NCBI RefSeq assembly: GCF_026625705.1
Contig: NZ_CP113059.1
Coordinates: 2,294,001 to 2,358,000, forward strand
Source: Pedobacter sp. SL55
GTDB lineage: Bacteria > Bacteroidota > Bacteroidia > Sphingobacteriales > Sphingobacteriaceae
Direction of reading: 5' to 3'
DNA length: 64,000 nt
Every line of letters begins with the position of its first letter. The stretch's first letter is position 1. A program made the position numbers and the translations under genes. Positions 20,310-28,099 of the stretch are shown here, one piece after another. The notes beneath the pieces are model-generated. The model was not told where the DNA came from and did not search any database. It was given only the letters and a program-made list of their open reading frames with translations.

Positions 20310-20800
20310 TGTTAAAAAAATAAGGCATGCTTTCTTTAAATCCTTGTAAGCCTTGAGAGTGTGGATATTTATTTAACCTGCACACTAAAAAAAATAGTAA
20401 TTTTGATAAAATAATTAGCATGAAAAAATAAAGATAGAGAAATAGAAGGTGATATAAAAAGTAAAGAGCCAAGTGGTCGAAGACTTGACTCCTTGAAATT
20501 TTTATCGTCCGTACCTGGAAAGTAGAACGAAGTTGTTTCATTATTTTGAACGCGAAATAAAGCTTTTTGTTTCGCAATACCAAAAAAAATCTACGGAAAA
20601 CCGTAAATATACTTTTCCTTTCCATTGTACCTTGGGGTTTGCACGTACCCCTTGTTCTGTACGAAAGAATACGTCATTTAGGTTTAATTCTGTGTTGGTG
20701 CAAATACACACCAGCACCATACTGTGTTTTGCTTTCTTAGCAAGCCCGTATGCTTAACTGTGCTTTAAGCACGAAATTTAATTTGATAAAGAAAAATACA
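20310..20800. other. Gap between the ATPase operon and CBASS
   Basis: 491 bp. No clear terminator with a T run after the ATPase gene. Short inverted repeats occur near 20697-20720 (GGTGC/GCACC). The minus-strand open frame over 20239-20625 is hydrophobic by chance composition and overlaps the ATPase gene, so it is not called. Confidence 0.4.
20760..20772 (+). promoter_or_regulatory. Palindrome upstream of the CBASS operon
   Basis: GTGCTTTAAGCAC is a perfect 6+1+6 palindrome ending 28 bp before the ATG of the first CBASS gene. It overlaps the expected promoter zone and may be an operator. The evidence is position and symmetry only. Confidence 0.3.
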
Positions 20801-20977
20801 ATGGCAGGAAATGGAAAGAGCGGAGATAACCGCCGACATGGATACGTTGGCGAACGTACGCAGACACAAAACCCAAAAACGGGATTATGGATCAAGCGAG
20901 ATACGCAAACAGGACAATTTATGGATGTTAAAACATCTGGGGGCAAGTTTAAAGGTGTAAGAAAGGAGGGGAAATAA
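20801..20977 (+). CDS. Small basic protein, first gene of the CBASS operon
   Basis: 58 residues from an ATG at 20801 (the frame is open further up but without a protein-like start). Rich in G, K, R and T (MAGNGKSGDNRRHG, RDTQTGQFMDVK) with no membrane segment. It stops 1 bp before the cyclase ATG, so translation is coupled. From memory similar small proteins precede nucleotidyltransferases in other Bacteroidota, but the role is unknown. It could be disordered, and could regulate or anchor the cyclase. Confidence 0.6.
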   Translation: MAGNGKSGDNRRHGYVGERTQTQNPKTGLWIKRDTQTGQFMDVKTSGGKFKGVRKEGK

Positions 20978-20978
20978 G

Positions 20979-22025
20979 ATGGCGTTTGATTTTACAAAGA
21001 GTCTGCAGGCTATGCAGCGTAGAAAATTTGGTGATGATTTAATAAAAGGTGACTTATTTGAAAATTTCTCTGGCAAGACTTCAGAAGGTGTTCTTTACAT
21101 ATCCGAAGCAATGGAACCAGTATCTCGTAGTTACACCGAGAATACATTCAAGCAATGTGAGCGTGTGATAAATCAACTGAAAGAGAATATATCTGCAAAT
21201 CATTCAAATCTTTCATTTGAATACCAAGGTTCTGTTCCCTTAAATGTTCATATTAAACAGCATAGTGATATTGATTTGCTAGTTGTAACTGGCCGTTACT
21301 ATTGGGTTACACCTCCATTACCTGTAACCAATCCTTATCAGGGCAATGCAACTAATGATTTAATTGAGTTGAGAGATGATCTAGTTGGCACAATAGAAAC
21401 TAAATTTCCTACTGTTACAATAGATGATGTTGGTGGTAAAGCAACATCTATCGAGGGCGGTTCTTTAAATAGAAAGATAGACCTGGTGCCATGTTCTTGG
21501 GTACATAATACTAATTCTTATGGGTCTATAGATTTAACCGCAAGAGGGATAATGCTGTATGATAAAAAGGAGGATAAGATGATTGAAAATTATCCTTTTC
21601 TACATATTGCAAAGTGCGATGGAAAAGATAAAAGAGTGGGAGGTAAGTATAAAAAACTGGTTAGATATGTAAAGAATATTATAAAGGATTCGGAAGATAT
21701 TAAAATATCAAGCTATGATGCTGCCGGTCTAATGTATTTACAAAGTGAAATGGAATTAATTGCTCAAGATTATTCTCCAGTCGCACTTTCAAAAAGTTGT
21801 GAAATGTTTCTTCTAAGGCTATTAAATGATCCTGAACAAATGGAAAATGCACTGGTACCGAATGGGACAAGAAAACTTTTCGGACCTACTTATCTTATGT
21901 CGAAGGAAGTGCTGAAGCTTTATATAGTGATTAAAGAAATTAATTCTACTGTAATTACATCATACTCAAGTATGCCATTTGAGGATAAGGTAAGGTTTGA
22001 AAGGTTTTTTAGAAATGCATCTTAA
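20979..22025 (+). CDS. CD-NTase (cGAS/DncV-like cyclic oligonucleotide synthase)
   Basis: 348 residues. The polymerase-beta-like active site is intact: GS at residues 84-85, SDIDL with aspartates 97 and 99, and the third aspartate in KIDLVPC (168). On phage infection such enzymes make a cyclic di- or trinucleotide that switches on the next gene's product. An upstream helix and a long loop WVTPPLPVTNPY set it apart from ordinary nucleotidyltransferases. The product nucleotide cannot be read from the sequence. No Cap2/Cap3 (E1/JAB) or HORMA/TRIP13 genes follow, so this is a type I (two-component core) CBASS. Confidence 0.88.
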   Translation: MAFDFTKSLQAMQRRKFGDDLIKGDLFENFSGKTSEGVLYISEAMEPVSRSYTENTFKQCERVINQLKENISANHSNLSFEYQGSVPLNVHIKQHSDIDLLVVTGRYYWVTPPLPVTNPYQGNATNDLIELRDDLVGTIETKFPTVTIDDVGGKATSIEGGSLNRKIDLVPCSWVHNTNSYGSIDLTARGIMLYDKKEDKMIENYPFLHIAKCDGKDKRVGGKYKKLVRYVKNIIKDSEDIKISSYDAAGLMYLQSEMELIAQDYSPVALSKSCEMFLLRLLNDPEQMENALVPNGTRKLFGPTYLMSKEVLKLYIVIKEINSTVITSYSSMPFEDKVRFERFFRNAS

Positions 22026-22031
22026 TTATTT

Positions 22032-22064
22032 AAAGCCTACTAATTTTTTATTTAGTAGGCTTTT
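22032..22064 (+). terminator. Hairpin between cyclase and effector (terminator or attenuator)
   Basis: AAAGCCTACTAA (22032-22043) and TTAGTAGGCTTT (22052-22063) form a perfect 12-bp stem with an 8-base loop, followed by TTTTA. It begins 7 bp after the cyclase stop and ends 12 bp before the effector ATG. It has the form of an intrinsic terminator with a short tail, in the middle of the operon. Confidence 0.7.
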
Positions 22065-22075
22065 ATTCAAAAAAT

Positions 22076-23002
22076 ATGAACAAAGAAGATTTAACTAATA
22101 TACTGTGCCTAGATGGAGGAGGATCTAAGGGTGTATATACTCTAGGCGTATTGAAAGAAATTGAAACAGCTGCTGGCAAACCTTTAAACCAAGTATTTCA
22201 ACTTATTTATGGGACTAGTACAGGGTCTATTATCGCTTCGATGCTTGCGTTGGGATACTGCGTTGATGAAGTTAAGCAGAAATACCTAGAACTTATACCT
22301 CCAATAATGAAGTGTTATGGCTCGGGAAGGAAGTCGAAAAAATTACGAAAGCTTGGCTCTGATATTTTTGGTGACAGGAAGTTTGATGAATTTAAAACAG
22401 GGATCGGAATAATTGCAACGAACTATAATACTCAAAAGCCTTTAATATTTAAAAATGACATAGCAAGGGCCCACGGAACCAAAAGTTCGTTTGTATCAGG
22501 CTTTGGCGTAACCATTTTAGATGCAGTAGAAGCATCTTGCGCAGCGTGTCCAGTTTTTAGCAAGAAAGTACTTAAGACGGAAAATAAAGAAGAATTAGTG
22601 GCTATTGACGGAGGATTTATTGCAAATAATCCAACTCTATTTGCTCTAATTGATGCTAAAAAAGCATTGAAATTGGCTGATGATCAGATCAAGGTTTTAA
22701 GCATAGGAGTGGGCAACTATATCGAAAAGCCCTTACATCGATTTCATAAAGTAATCAGCTGGTTTGAGATGGGACAAATTGCCAGTAGAATACTTGTGGC
22801 GAGTTCCAATACCACTGAAGTAGTTACAAAATTATTATTTCCTGATTTATCTATAGTGAGGATTAACGATACTTTTAATGAGCCTCAATATGGTACTAAT
22901 ATGTTAGAGAAGGATGTGAAAAAACTCAATACAATGTATAGGTTAGGCATTGAATCCTATGCAAAGCATGAGAAAGAAATTTTATCAAATTTTAAGTTTT
23001 AA
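22076..23002 (+). CDS. capV: CapV-type patatin-like phospholipase (CBASS effector)
   Basis: 308 residues. All patatin landmarks are present: the oxyanion loop DGGGSKG (residues 13-19), the nucleophile elbow GTSTG with serine 48, and the catalytic aspartate in DGG (178). When bound by the cyclic nucleotide made by the upstream enzyme, CapV proteins degrade membrane phospholipids and kill or arrest the infected cell. No signal peptide, so it attacks from inside. The gene order cyclase-patatin is the classic type I CBASS. Own promoter or readthrough is uncertain because of the hairpin in front. Confidence 0.88.
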   Translation: MNKEDLTNILCLDGGGSKGVYTLGVLKEIETAAGKPLNQVFQLIYGTSTGSIIASMLALGYCVDEVKQKYLELIPPIMKCYGSGRKSKKLRKLGSDIFGDRKFDEFKTGIGIIATNYNTQKPLIFKNDIARAHGTKSSFVSGFGVTILDAVEASCAACPVFSKKVLKTENKEELVAIDGGFIANNPTLFALIDAKKALKLADDQIKVLSIGVGNYIEKPLHRFHKVISWFEMGQIASRILVASSNTTEVVTKLLFPDLSIVRINDTFNEPQYGTNMLEKDVKKLNTMYRLGIESYAKHEKEILSNFKF

Positions 23003-23018
23003 TTAAAATAGAAAAACT

Positions 23019-23333
23019 ATGGCACAATACAAAATTACAGGTGTGTGGAAAAACTCTAATGATGTGATAACTCATTATGCTTTTCATACTGTTGGTGAAA
23101 GCTCAACTTCAAGAGCGGTAAAAAAAACAAAAGCAGATGCGATAGCACTGCTTGAGCAAACAGGAAATACCGCTAAAACTTGGGTATGGAATTATACCAG
23201 AGGGGGATGGGATATTGGAGAAACAGTAACTGTTGTTAATGGTAGCAACGGGAAGTATTTACGTTCCAATCCAGATAACAAAGTAACGGACAACCTAGCA
23301 CATTTAATTGACTTTGATTGGATTGCTCCTTAA
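23019..23333 (+). CDS. DUF3892 protein, last gene of the CBASS operon
   Basis: 104 residues with the DUF3892 pattern: an opening KITGVWKNSNDVITHYAF, a helix KADAIALLEQTGNT, then YLRSNPD and TDNLAHL near the end. It starts 16 bp after CapV on the same strand and is followed by a strong terminator, so it belongs to the operon. DUF3892 has no known biochemical role. Here it could be an accessory or control subunit of the CBASS system, which is inference from position. Confidence 0.72.
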   Translation: MAQYKITGVWKNSNDVITHYAFHTVGESSTSRAVKKTKADAIALLEQTGNTAKTWVWNYTRGGWDIGETVTVVNGSNGKYLRSNPDNKVTDNLAHLIDFDWIAP

Positions 23334-23357
23334 GACTTTAAACAAAAATATCAATTC

Positions 23358-23393
23358 AGCTAAAACACGGTTATGTTCGTGTTTTAGCTTTTT
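23358..23393 (+). terminator. Rho-independent terminator of the CBASS operon
   Basis: AGCTAAAACACG (23358-23369) and CGTGTTTTAGCT (23378-23389) make a perfect 12-bp stem with an 8-base loop, followed by TTTT. It lies 24 bp after the DUF3892 stop. Confidence 0.85.
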
Positions 23394-23486
23394 AACCTTA
23401 TCTAATGCTCTAAAACATAACGTTATAAAGTATAACAAAATTATCTAAAATAACTAATCTGAAATAGCTAATAAATAAATTAATGT

Positions 23487-23879
23487 ATGATTAAATATTC
23501 AGCCAAACTTGATCCAGCAATAAGAGCTTCACTAGGAAATATAAGAAGTGATTTTGTCGAACATGCTTTTGTCAGATTTGTACATCTTAAAGACGCTTTG
23601 CAGAATGATAACCTCCCACCCCAAATTAGATTACTCTTGCTAAAAGAAATCTTTTCGATCTTCGATGAAATTCAAGCAGTTTATGATATAAAAACAAACT
23701 TCTCTAATCCAAAGTGCTTTGAGGGCATTTTTGAATTTATCGTCTTTGTACGAAACGTCCTATTGCACTATCCAATATTCGATACATGGGATCAAATTAA
23801 TATATCTCCGGAAATGGGAAGTGAAATGATGCGTGATAGAAAAGGGGGGGCTAAGACTATTCAGGTACATGAAATTTGA
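23487..23879 (+). CDS. Small HEPN-like protein of unknown role
   Basis: 130 residues, all-helical in appearance. Near residue 92 it has VRNVLLHYP, which fits the RNxxxH motif of HEPN RNases, in a helix followed by FDTWDQI. HEPN proteins often act as toxins or in defence. A run of seven G at 23844-23850 falls 27 bp before the stop; if one G is extra, the tail would change to a slightly longer one. No antitoxin-like partner is evident on the same strand. The motif is short, so the family is a suggestion. Confidence 0.5.
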   Translation: MIKYSAKLDPAIRASLGNIRSDFVEHAFVRFVHLKDALQNDNLPPQIRLLLLKEIFSIFDEIQAVYDIKTNFSNPKCFEGIFEFIVFVRNVLLHYPIFDTWDQINISPEMGSEMMRDRKGGAKTIQVHEI

Positions 23880-23915
23880 AGCATATAAGTGAGAAAAGTG
23901 CAATATTCCACAAGA

Positions 23916-24101
23916 TTACTTTTGGTATGGCTGCTTATCTTTTGGGACATAGTCTTTCGTTTCTTTTGATAACTTGAAATAAAAGTAGCGGCCCGCCAAC
24001 GGAGTTTCCCTACTCTTTACAAAAGCCGCTATAGAATTCTTTATGAACTCTTCATTTTCGATTGTCTTTGCACTGGTATCTAGAAATTTCTTTATATCCA
24101 T
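23916..24101 (-). CDS. Small protein downstream of the secreted pair
   Basis: 61 residues, charged (MDIKKFLDTSAKTIENEEF start; KLSKETKDYVPKDKQPYQK end), no membrane segment or signal. It begins 14 bp after the upstream gene's stop, and would be the third gene of a unit with the lipoprotein. An immunity-type role is possible from the position, but nothing in the protein shows it. Confidence 0.4.
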   Translation of the reverse strand: MDIKKFLDTSAKTIENEEFIKNSIAAFVKSRETPLAGRYFYFKLSKETKDYVPKDKQPYQK

Positions 24102-24115
24102 TACAAACCCGACAT

Positions 24116-24679
24116 TTAATTTATTCCGAAGAAATTTTTTTCTTCCGAGTTTAAAGCAAACCTATTCATAATATATTTGATGGCTGCTTTACGCTTAGGC
24201 TCAGGTTCGTAATAGCCATAGTAGTTTTTGGGATCAATTATTCCTGGTTTTTTAAAGTCTTCTGGTAAAAAATCATCATTGCGTTCAAAAAGACTGAACT
24301 TGATTACACGATACAAATCAATAACCTTTATAGAGTGGGGATCATAATTGTAGAGGATCGTCGGGGTCGGATTATTGTACAATATACTTTTTTTACGCAG
24401 CGAATCCGTATTTTCTTTCAGCACCTTATTGATATATGACAGATATATTTTTGGCGATTTCTTTACCTTGGCAATAAGGGAAACATATTCATGGTAAAGT
24501 GAATCTCTAGTCGTCTTTTTTGCATCATTTTTGAATTCTTTTCTATTGGGATATGCACCATACATCTCTGACCATAGCTTGAGCTTTGCAAGATTTTGGA
24601 GATCATGAGCGATTTTATCCTGCGCAAATGTTGTAGTTGCGAAGACTAATAAGGTCAATATTAAGAGAATCTTTCTCAT
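24116..24679 (-). CDS. Secreted protein of unknown function
   Basis: 187 residues with a clear signal peptide (ILLILTLLVFATTTFAQ, residues 4-20). The mature part is helical and rich in K, Y and N; one segment reads YYGYYEPEPKRKAAIKYIM. It begins 11 bp after the papain-fold lipoprotein, which points to a common transcript and shared location in the periplasm. No known family recognised. Confidence 0.55.
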   Translation of the reverse strand: MRKILLILTLLVFATTTFAQDKIAHDLQNLAKLKLWSEMYGAYPNRKEFKNDAKKTTRDSLYHEYVSLIAKVKKSPKIYLSYINKVLKENTDSLRKKSILYNNPTPTILYNYDPHSIKVIDLYRVIKFSLFERNDDFLPEDFKKPGIIDPKNYYGYYEPEPKRKAAIKYIMNRFALNSEEKNFFGIN

Positions 24680-24690
24680 GCTATGTCAAA

Positions 24691-26330
24691 TTATTTTATT
24701 CTCCAATAAATACGAGAGGGCTCAGTTTTGCCATTGACTGTAAATGAAGCTTCACTACTGCCGTATGATTCTGGAATGTCTCGTGGATGATGTTCTATGA
24801 TTTGATAATACGGTCCTAACTTACTTGCAATTTTTGTGGCATATCCATCTGAATCTACCTCAACCACTATGCCGGAGTGCACCCACCCTGGTCCGGTACC
24901 TGCTGAATTTGGCATATAGTATCCTATTCTATCTCCAACCTGGATATTACCAGTGACCTTTTCCCATGTAGGAGTTATGTTCATAGCGAGTATGTGCTTT
25001 GGGCTTCCAGGGTATTTAACTGCTCCTGCTACATCACCGAAAGCATGATAATGGCAATTAAATAGGTCAATAGGATCAGTGTCTGACGGGACAAAGCTTA
25101 AATGCTCATGGAAATCTTCTTGTTTTTTCAGCTTTGGTCTCCAATAGTAGCTTGTAGGCTCTTTGTCTTTAGGTGTGTAAGTTTGCTGGCTTGATTCAAA
25201 GTCAAACGGTTTGTTGATAACGTTTCCGCCTAATTTATCAAATGTTGCTAGACTATTACTCATAAGGTGCTCCACTGACCATTTTGCAAAATTTAAACTG
25301 CCTTGTGAACCCCAATTGACATGCAAATAATTACTTAACTTATCTACCAATGGTTTTCTAACAGGACTTCTCAAGTAATTTTCCTGATTAGAGGTAAGTG
25401 GGTCTAGATTCCAAATTAGAATGTCAACTAATGTTGGTTCGCCACAGGGAGGTACGTTTGGACTAGGCCTTGATGGTGGAACTCCACAAGGCTGGTATGT
25501 TGATGGAGGGTATGGATTTGTAATTGGTGTTTCGCCACCACCACCACCGTTACCGCCCGGCTCTCCACTTCCACCGCCTCCACCACCACCAGTATAGCAA
25601 ACTGTTTTAGTGGTGTAACTTACATGCCAACCAGGGCCACCCGATTGACCTGCCCATTCACAATGATCCCAAGGCATGTGCCTATCATCAATGTCACATG
25701 GATAGGGAGTAGCGTACGTTTCATTCCAGCTTATGCATTCGATTGACGACATCGTCATAGTTCCTGATTTTTGCTTATATCCTGCAAAATTGTTAGGGAT
25801 TTCCTGATAGCTAACCACTCCGTCAAAAGGACCTGTTAACTTTTTATCTTTCCAATTATTGATCCATTGTGAAGTAGGTGTATAGGTATTTATGAACGTT
25901 TTAACTTCTCCTCCTTTTATGTCAATTGTCAGATTACTAAAATCACGAGCATATTTTGACGATGATTTAATAGGAAAAACGTAACTCACATGGCCATTCA
26001 ACTTAACCTCCATTAATTTTGAAGTCTCAAGTTCGAATAAATAGTCAGGTTCACCCAACGCCTCTGTACTCACTAAGGATCCTTTAGGTGACTTTTGAAA
26101 AATCTTACTGATATCTCCGATTTGATTTAAGTCTACTTTGTTGAGAAAATCTTCATAACTAATTTGATTCATTGAAGAACCATTTTTGCTAGCAACAACT
26201 TCGTCTGGGTTCTCACTGGTTAATAACTCTTTTTTGCAGGCACTAAAAAAAAGGATTGATACAATAAAAGGACCGTAGATGTTGAGTGTCCTAGAAGAGT
26301 TTTGATAGGTTTTATGAGTGTTAATGACAT
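24691..26330 (-). pseudogene. Lipoprotein with glycine-rich linker and papain-fold-like C-terminus, frameshifted
   Basis: From an ATG at 26330 a signal region (TVLLLYQSFF) leads to an A8 run on the plus strand (26245-26252). Adding one base joins it to FSACKKE, a lipobox with cysteine, and then to the long frame that ends at 24691. Without repair translation could only begin at 26172, after the lipobox. About 520 residues when repaired. Middle: a cysteine-containing strand region, then a run of glycines and prolines (about 45 residues). C-terminus: FNCHYHAFGD with a possible nucleophile cysteine, and GWVHSGIVVEV with a possible catalytic histidine, as in NlpC/P60- or CHAP-like folds. It may be a cell-wall hydrolase or a toxin. 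Family uncertain. Confidence 0.6.
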
Positions 26331-26664
26331 GATAATGAGTTTGTTAATTATTAAGGAAAAATTATTTTTTTGTAACGAACCAATTTAAGGTTTGATGAAT
26401 CTAGCAAAGCGAAATCAGACCACCAAAAATGTGCAAAAAAGTCACATTTTTATGCTCCGAATTAAAACTTTTATAATTTGATTTTACTCACAATTAATTT
26501 TAAGATTTTTAGATGTTTTCATTTTGAATGTGTTTTTATCTTTAAATTATCTTTTTGAATAAACAAACGTTCCTTTTTTAATAAGTTGTTGTTTTTATTC
26601 AACTTTAGCCTTTTACGTTTTTTCTTCGCAGTCGACTTTTTGTGAAAAATCGTAAATTCAATTT
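26331..26664. other. AT-rich divergent gap
   Basis: 334 bp between the lipoprotein gene and the small secreted protein, very AT-rich with several T and A runs. It should hold two divergent promoters; none can be fixed with confidence. Confidence 0.4.
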
Positions 26665-26886
26665 ATGAAAACATATCTATCTATCCTAATCTTAATAGTT
26701 GGCTTAAGCCAAGCTAAAGGGCAAACTAAAGTTACTGCAAAAGAAGTAGTCAACTACGTTGGTAAGGAGGTAACACTATGCGACTCTGTTTACAGTGCTC
26801 GTGCTATGGAAAATATAAGCCTATTGAACATAGGAGGGAAGTTCCCTAAAGAGATAATTACCATCGCCGTTTTTGCAACTGTTTAA
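26665..26886 (+). CDS. Short secreted protein, probably truncated
   Basis: 73 residues with a signal peptide (LSILILIVGLSQAKGQ). The mature part VTAKEVVNYVGKEVTLCDSV and LNIGGKFPKEIITIAVF looks like the first half of a small OB-fold domain found in secreted proteins of this phylum, ending abruptly in FATV. Such domains usually run about 40-50 residues more. Either a truncated copy or a short family member. Confidence 0.45.
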   Translation: MKTYLSILILIVGLSQAKGQTKVTAKEVVNYVGKEVTLCDSVYSARAMENISLLNIGGKFPKEIITIAVFATV

Positions 26887-26896
26887 AATAAAAAGT

Positions 26897-26930
26897 AAGC
26901 TTAAAATGAAATTGACTTCATTTTGAGCTT
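26897..26930. terminator. Bidirectional terminator between convergent genes
   Basis: AAGCTTAAAATGAA (26897-26910) pairs with TTCATTTTGAGCTT (26917-26930), one mismatch, loop of 6. It lies between the small secreted gene (plus) and the HTH gene (minus), with a T-rich tail on the plus side and an A-rich one on the other. Confidence 0.65.
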
Positions 26931-26945
26931 GTTTTAAAATTCAAA

Positions 26946-27446
26946 TTACCTCTTACTATAAACAAAAGTACCTTTCTTGCTAGGGTGTGGTTCTATTTTG
27001 ATTAAGTCTGGCATCCTTGTTAACGCCATAGAAATTGCAGAACTGCTATAATTCCAATCTCTTTGCATGAAAAATGATTTTATTTCTTTAACACCAATCG
27101 GGTTCTTGAATATATCTTCACCTAATAAAATAACCTTAATTGCGTAAACTATTGTTGGAGCTTCTCTCAACGATGTTATATATTCTTCATTTTTAGCGTG
27201 AGTTTTTATAAGCTTCAATCTTAGATCTTTTTCAACGTTAATCTTTTTGGTATTGATATTCTTTATTGAAAAAAATGAGCTAATCTTTTCCAATTCATTT
27301 ACTTTTAAACTGCCCTTCCCATTTTTAAGGTACTTCAGTTTTCGCAGGGAGAAGCCCATCATATTAGAAAAGTTTTCATCTGTTAAACCAGAATGTTCAA
27401 TTAGTGAGTTGAGGTTTTCCGTGAAAATATCATTTGTATTAGCCAT
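26946..27446 (-). CDS. XRE-type helix-turn-helix protein with C-terminal helical domain
   Basis: 166 residues. Residues about 8-62 read as a Cro/C1-type HTH: LIEHSGLTDENFSNMMG, LRKLKYLKNGKGSLKVNEL, then the helix EKISSFFSI. The C-terminal half (AIKVILLGEDIFKNP; NYSSSAISMALTRMP) resembles a winged helix. It is the last gene of the accessory island and could control a neighbour or itself. Start chosen at the ATG giving the HTH its full length. Confidence 0.62.
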   Translation of the reverse strand: MANTNDIFTENLNSLIEHSGLTDENFSNMMGFSLRKLKYLKNGKGSLKVNELEKISSFFSIKNINTKKINVEKDLRLKLIKTHAKNEEYITSLREAPTIVYAIKVILLGEDIFKNPIGVKEIKSFFMQRDWNYSSSAISMALTRMPDLIKIEPHPSKKGTFVYSKR

Positions 27447-27563
27447 AAGGCTAATTTCAAAATGAAAATGATCTCAAAACGTGTAAATATTTGCATTTAT
27501 TGATATTGTTTTTGTATATTTGATTATTGTAAATAGGTATTAATAAGAGTCTTGTGGTTGCAT

Positions 27564-27686
27564 TTTCTGACGCCGCTAACGCAAGACAGCAGATTAATGC
27601 CCATATCTATGCGTAGATGTATATATTTGTACATCGAAATAGATGTGGGACTGCTGTAAATCCATGTTAGCGTAAGGCGTCAGAAA
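27564..27686. repeat. 123-bp foldback element with nested inverted repeats
   Basis: Outer arms TTTCTGACGCC (27564-27574) and GGCGTCAGAAA (27676-27686) are perfect. Inside them GCTAAC (27575-27580) faces GTTAGC (27666-27671), CAGCAG faces CTGCTG, and CCATATCTAT faces ATAGATGTGG. One strand can fold into a single long hairpin. No transposase and no clear target duplication flank it. It may be a MITE, REP-like or attC-like element. Confidence 0.7.
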
Positions 27687-27717
27687 CTTTAAGCAGCCAT
27701 GGTTTGTAGTCCCACAT
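27643..27717. repeat. Second inverted repeat overlapping the foldback
   Basis: ATGTGGGACT (27643-27652) and AGTCCCACAT (27708-27717) are a perfect 10-bp pair, so the right arm of the foldback can pair with two partners. This is the layout of alternative RNA structures. Confidence 0.55.
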
Positions 27718-27743
27718 GTATTGTACTGCTGCCAGCCAAGAAG

Positions 27744-27764
27744 ACTCGTATAACCAATACGAGT
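27744..27764 (+). repeat. Small hairpin
   Basis: ACTCGTAT (27744-27751) and ATACGAGT (27757-27764) form a perfect 8-bp stem with a 5-base loop, in the leader region of the TlpA-SusC-SusD genes. No T run follows. Confidence 0.45.
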
Positions 27765-27925
27765 AAAATGGAAAGAAAACAAGTCACTCATTCTTCAACA
27801 GCCCGGCCAAAACATGGTTTGCGCAGGTTATTGACATTTTCTCTCCGCCTATCCAAACCGAATTCGTTTTATCCTTTTGATCGGCTTTATGCTTTGAAGC
27901 CGAAAAACCCAGTTTAAAGATCATT

Positions 27926-27990
27926 AAACTGTCGGCCTATTTCATAAATAAAGGTTTAGGTTAATAATAATTTGGCCGGCAGTTTTTCTT
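27926..27990 (+). terminator. Long-loop hairpin with T run in front of TlpA-SusCD
   Basis: AAACTGTCGGCC (27926-27937) pairs with GGCCGGCAGTTT (27974-27985), 11 of 12, followed by TTTCTTTTTT. The loop of 36 is longer than in usual terminators. It lies just before the first gene, so it may end an upstream transcript or act as an attenuator. Confidence 0.5.
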
Positions 27991-28099
27991 TTTTCAATGA
28001 ATGGCGAAATGTTCATTTCGGCCAAAGGGGATAACTATGTCCCAAATTTTTCAACTAACAACCAAAAAACTAACCAATGAAATACATATACACGGTGCG

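Noticed and set aside
20239..20625. 128-codon minus-strand hydrophobic frame
   Set aside because: It overlaps the end of the large ATPase gene, and its L/F-rich text is the complement of an A-rich stretch.
27699..27917. 72-codon plus-strand frame before TlpA
   Set aside because: It contains two of the inverted repeats and has no protein-like pattern; more likely leader sequence.
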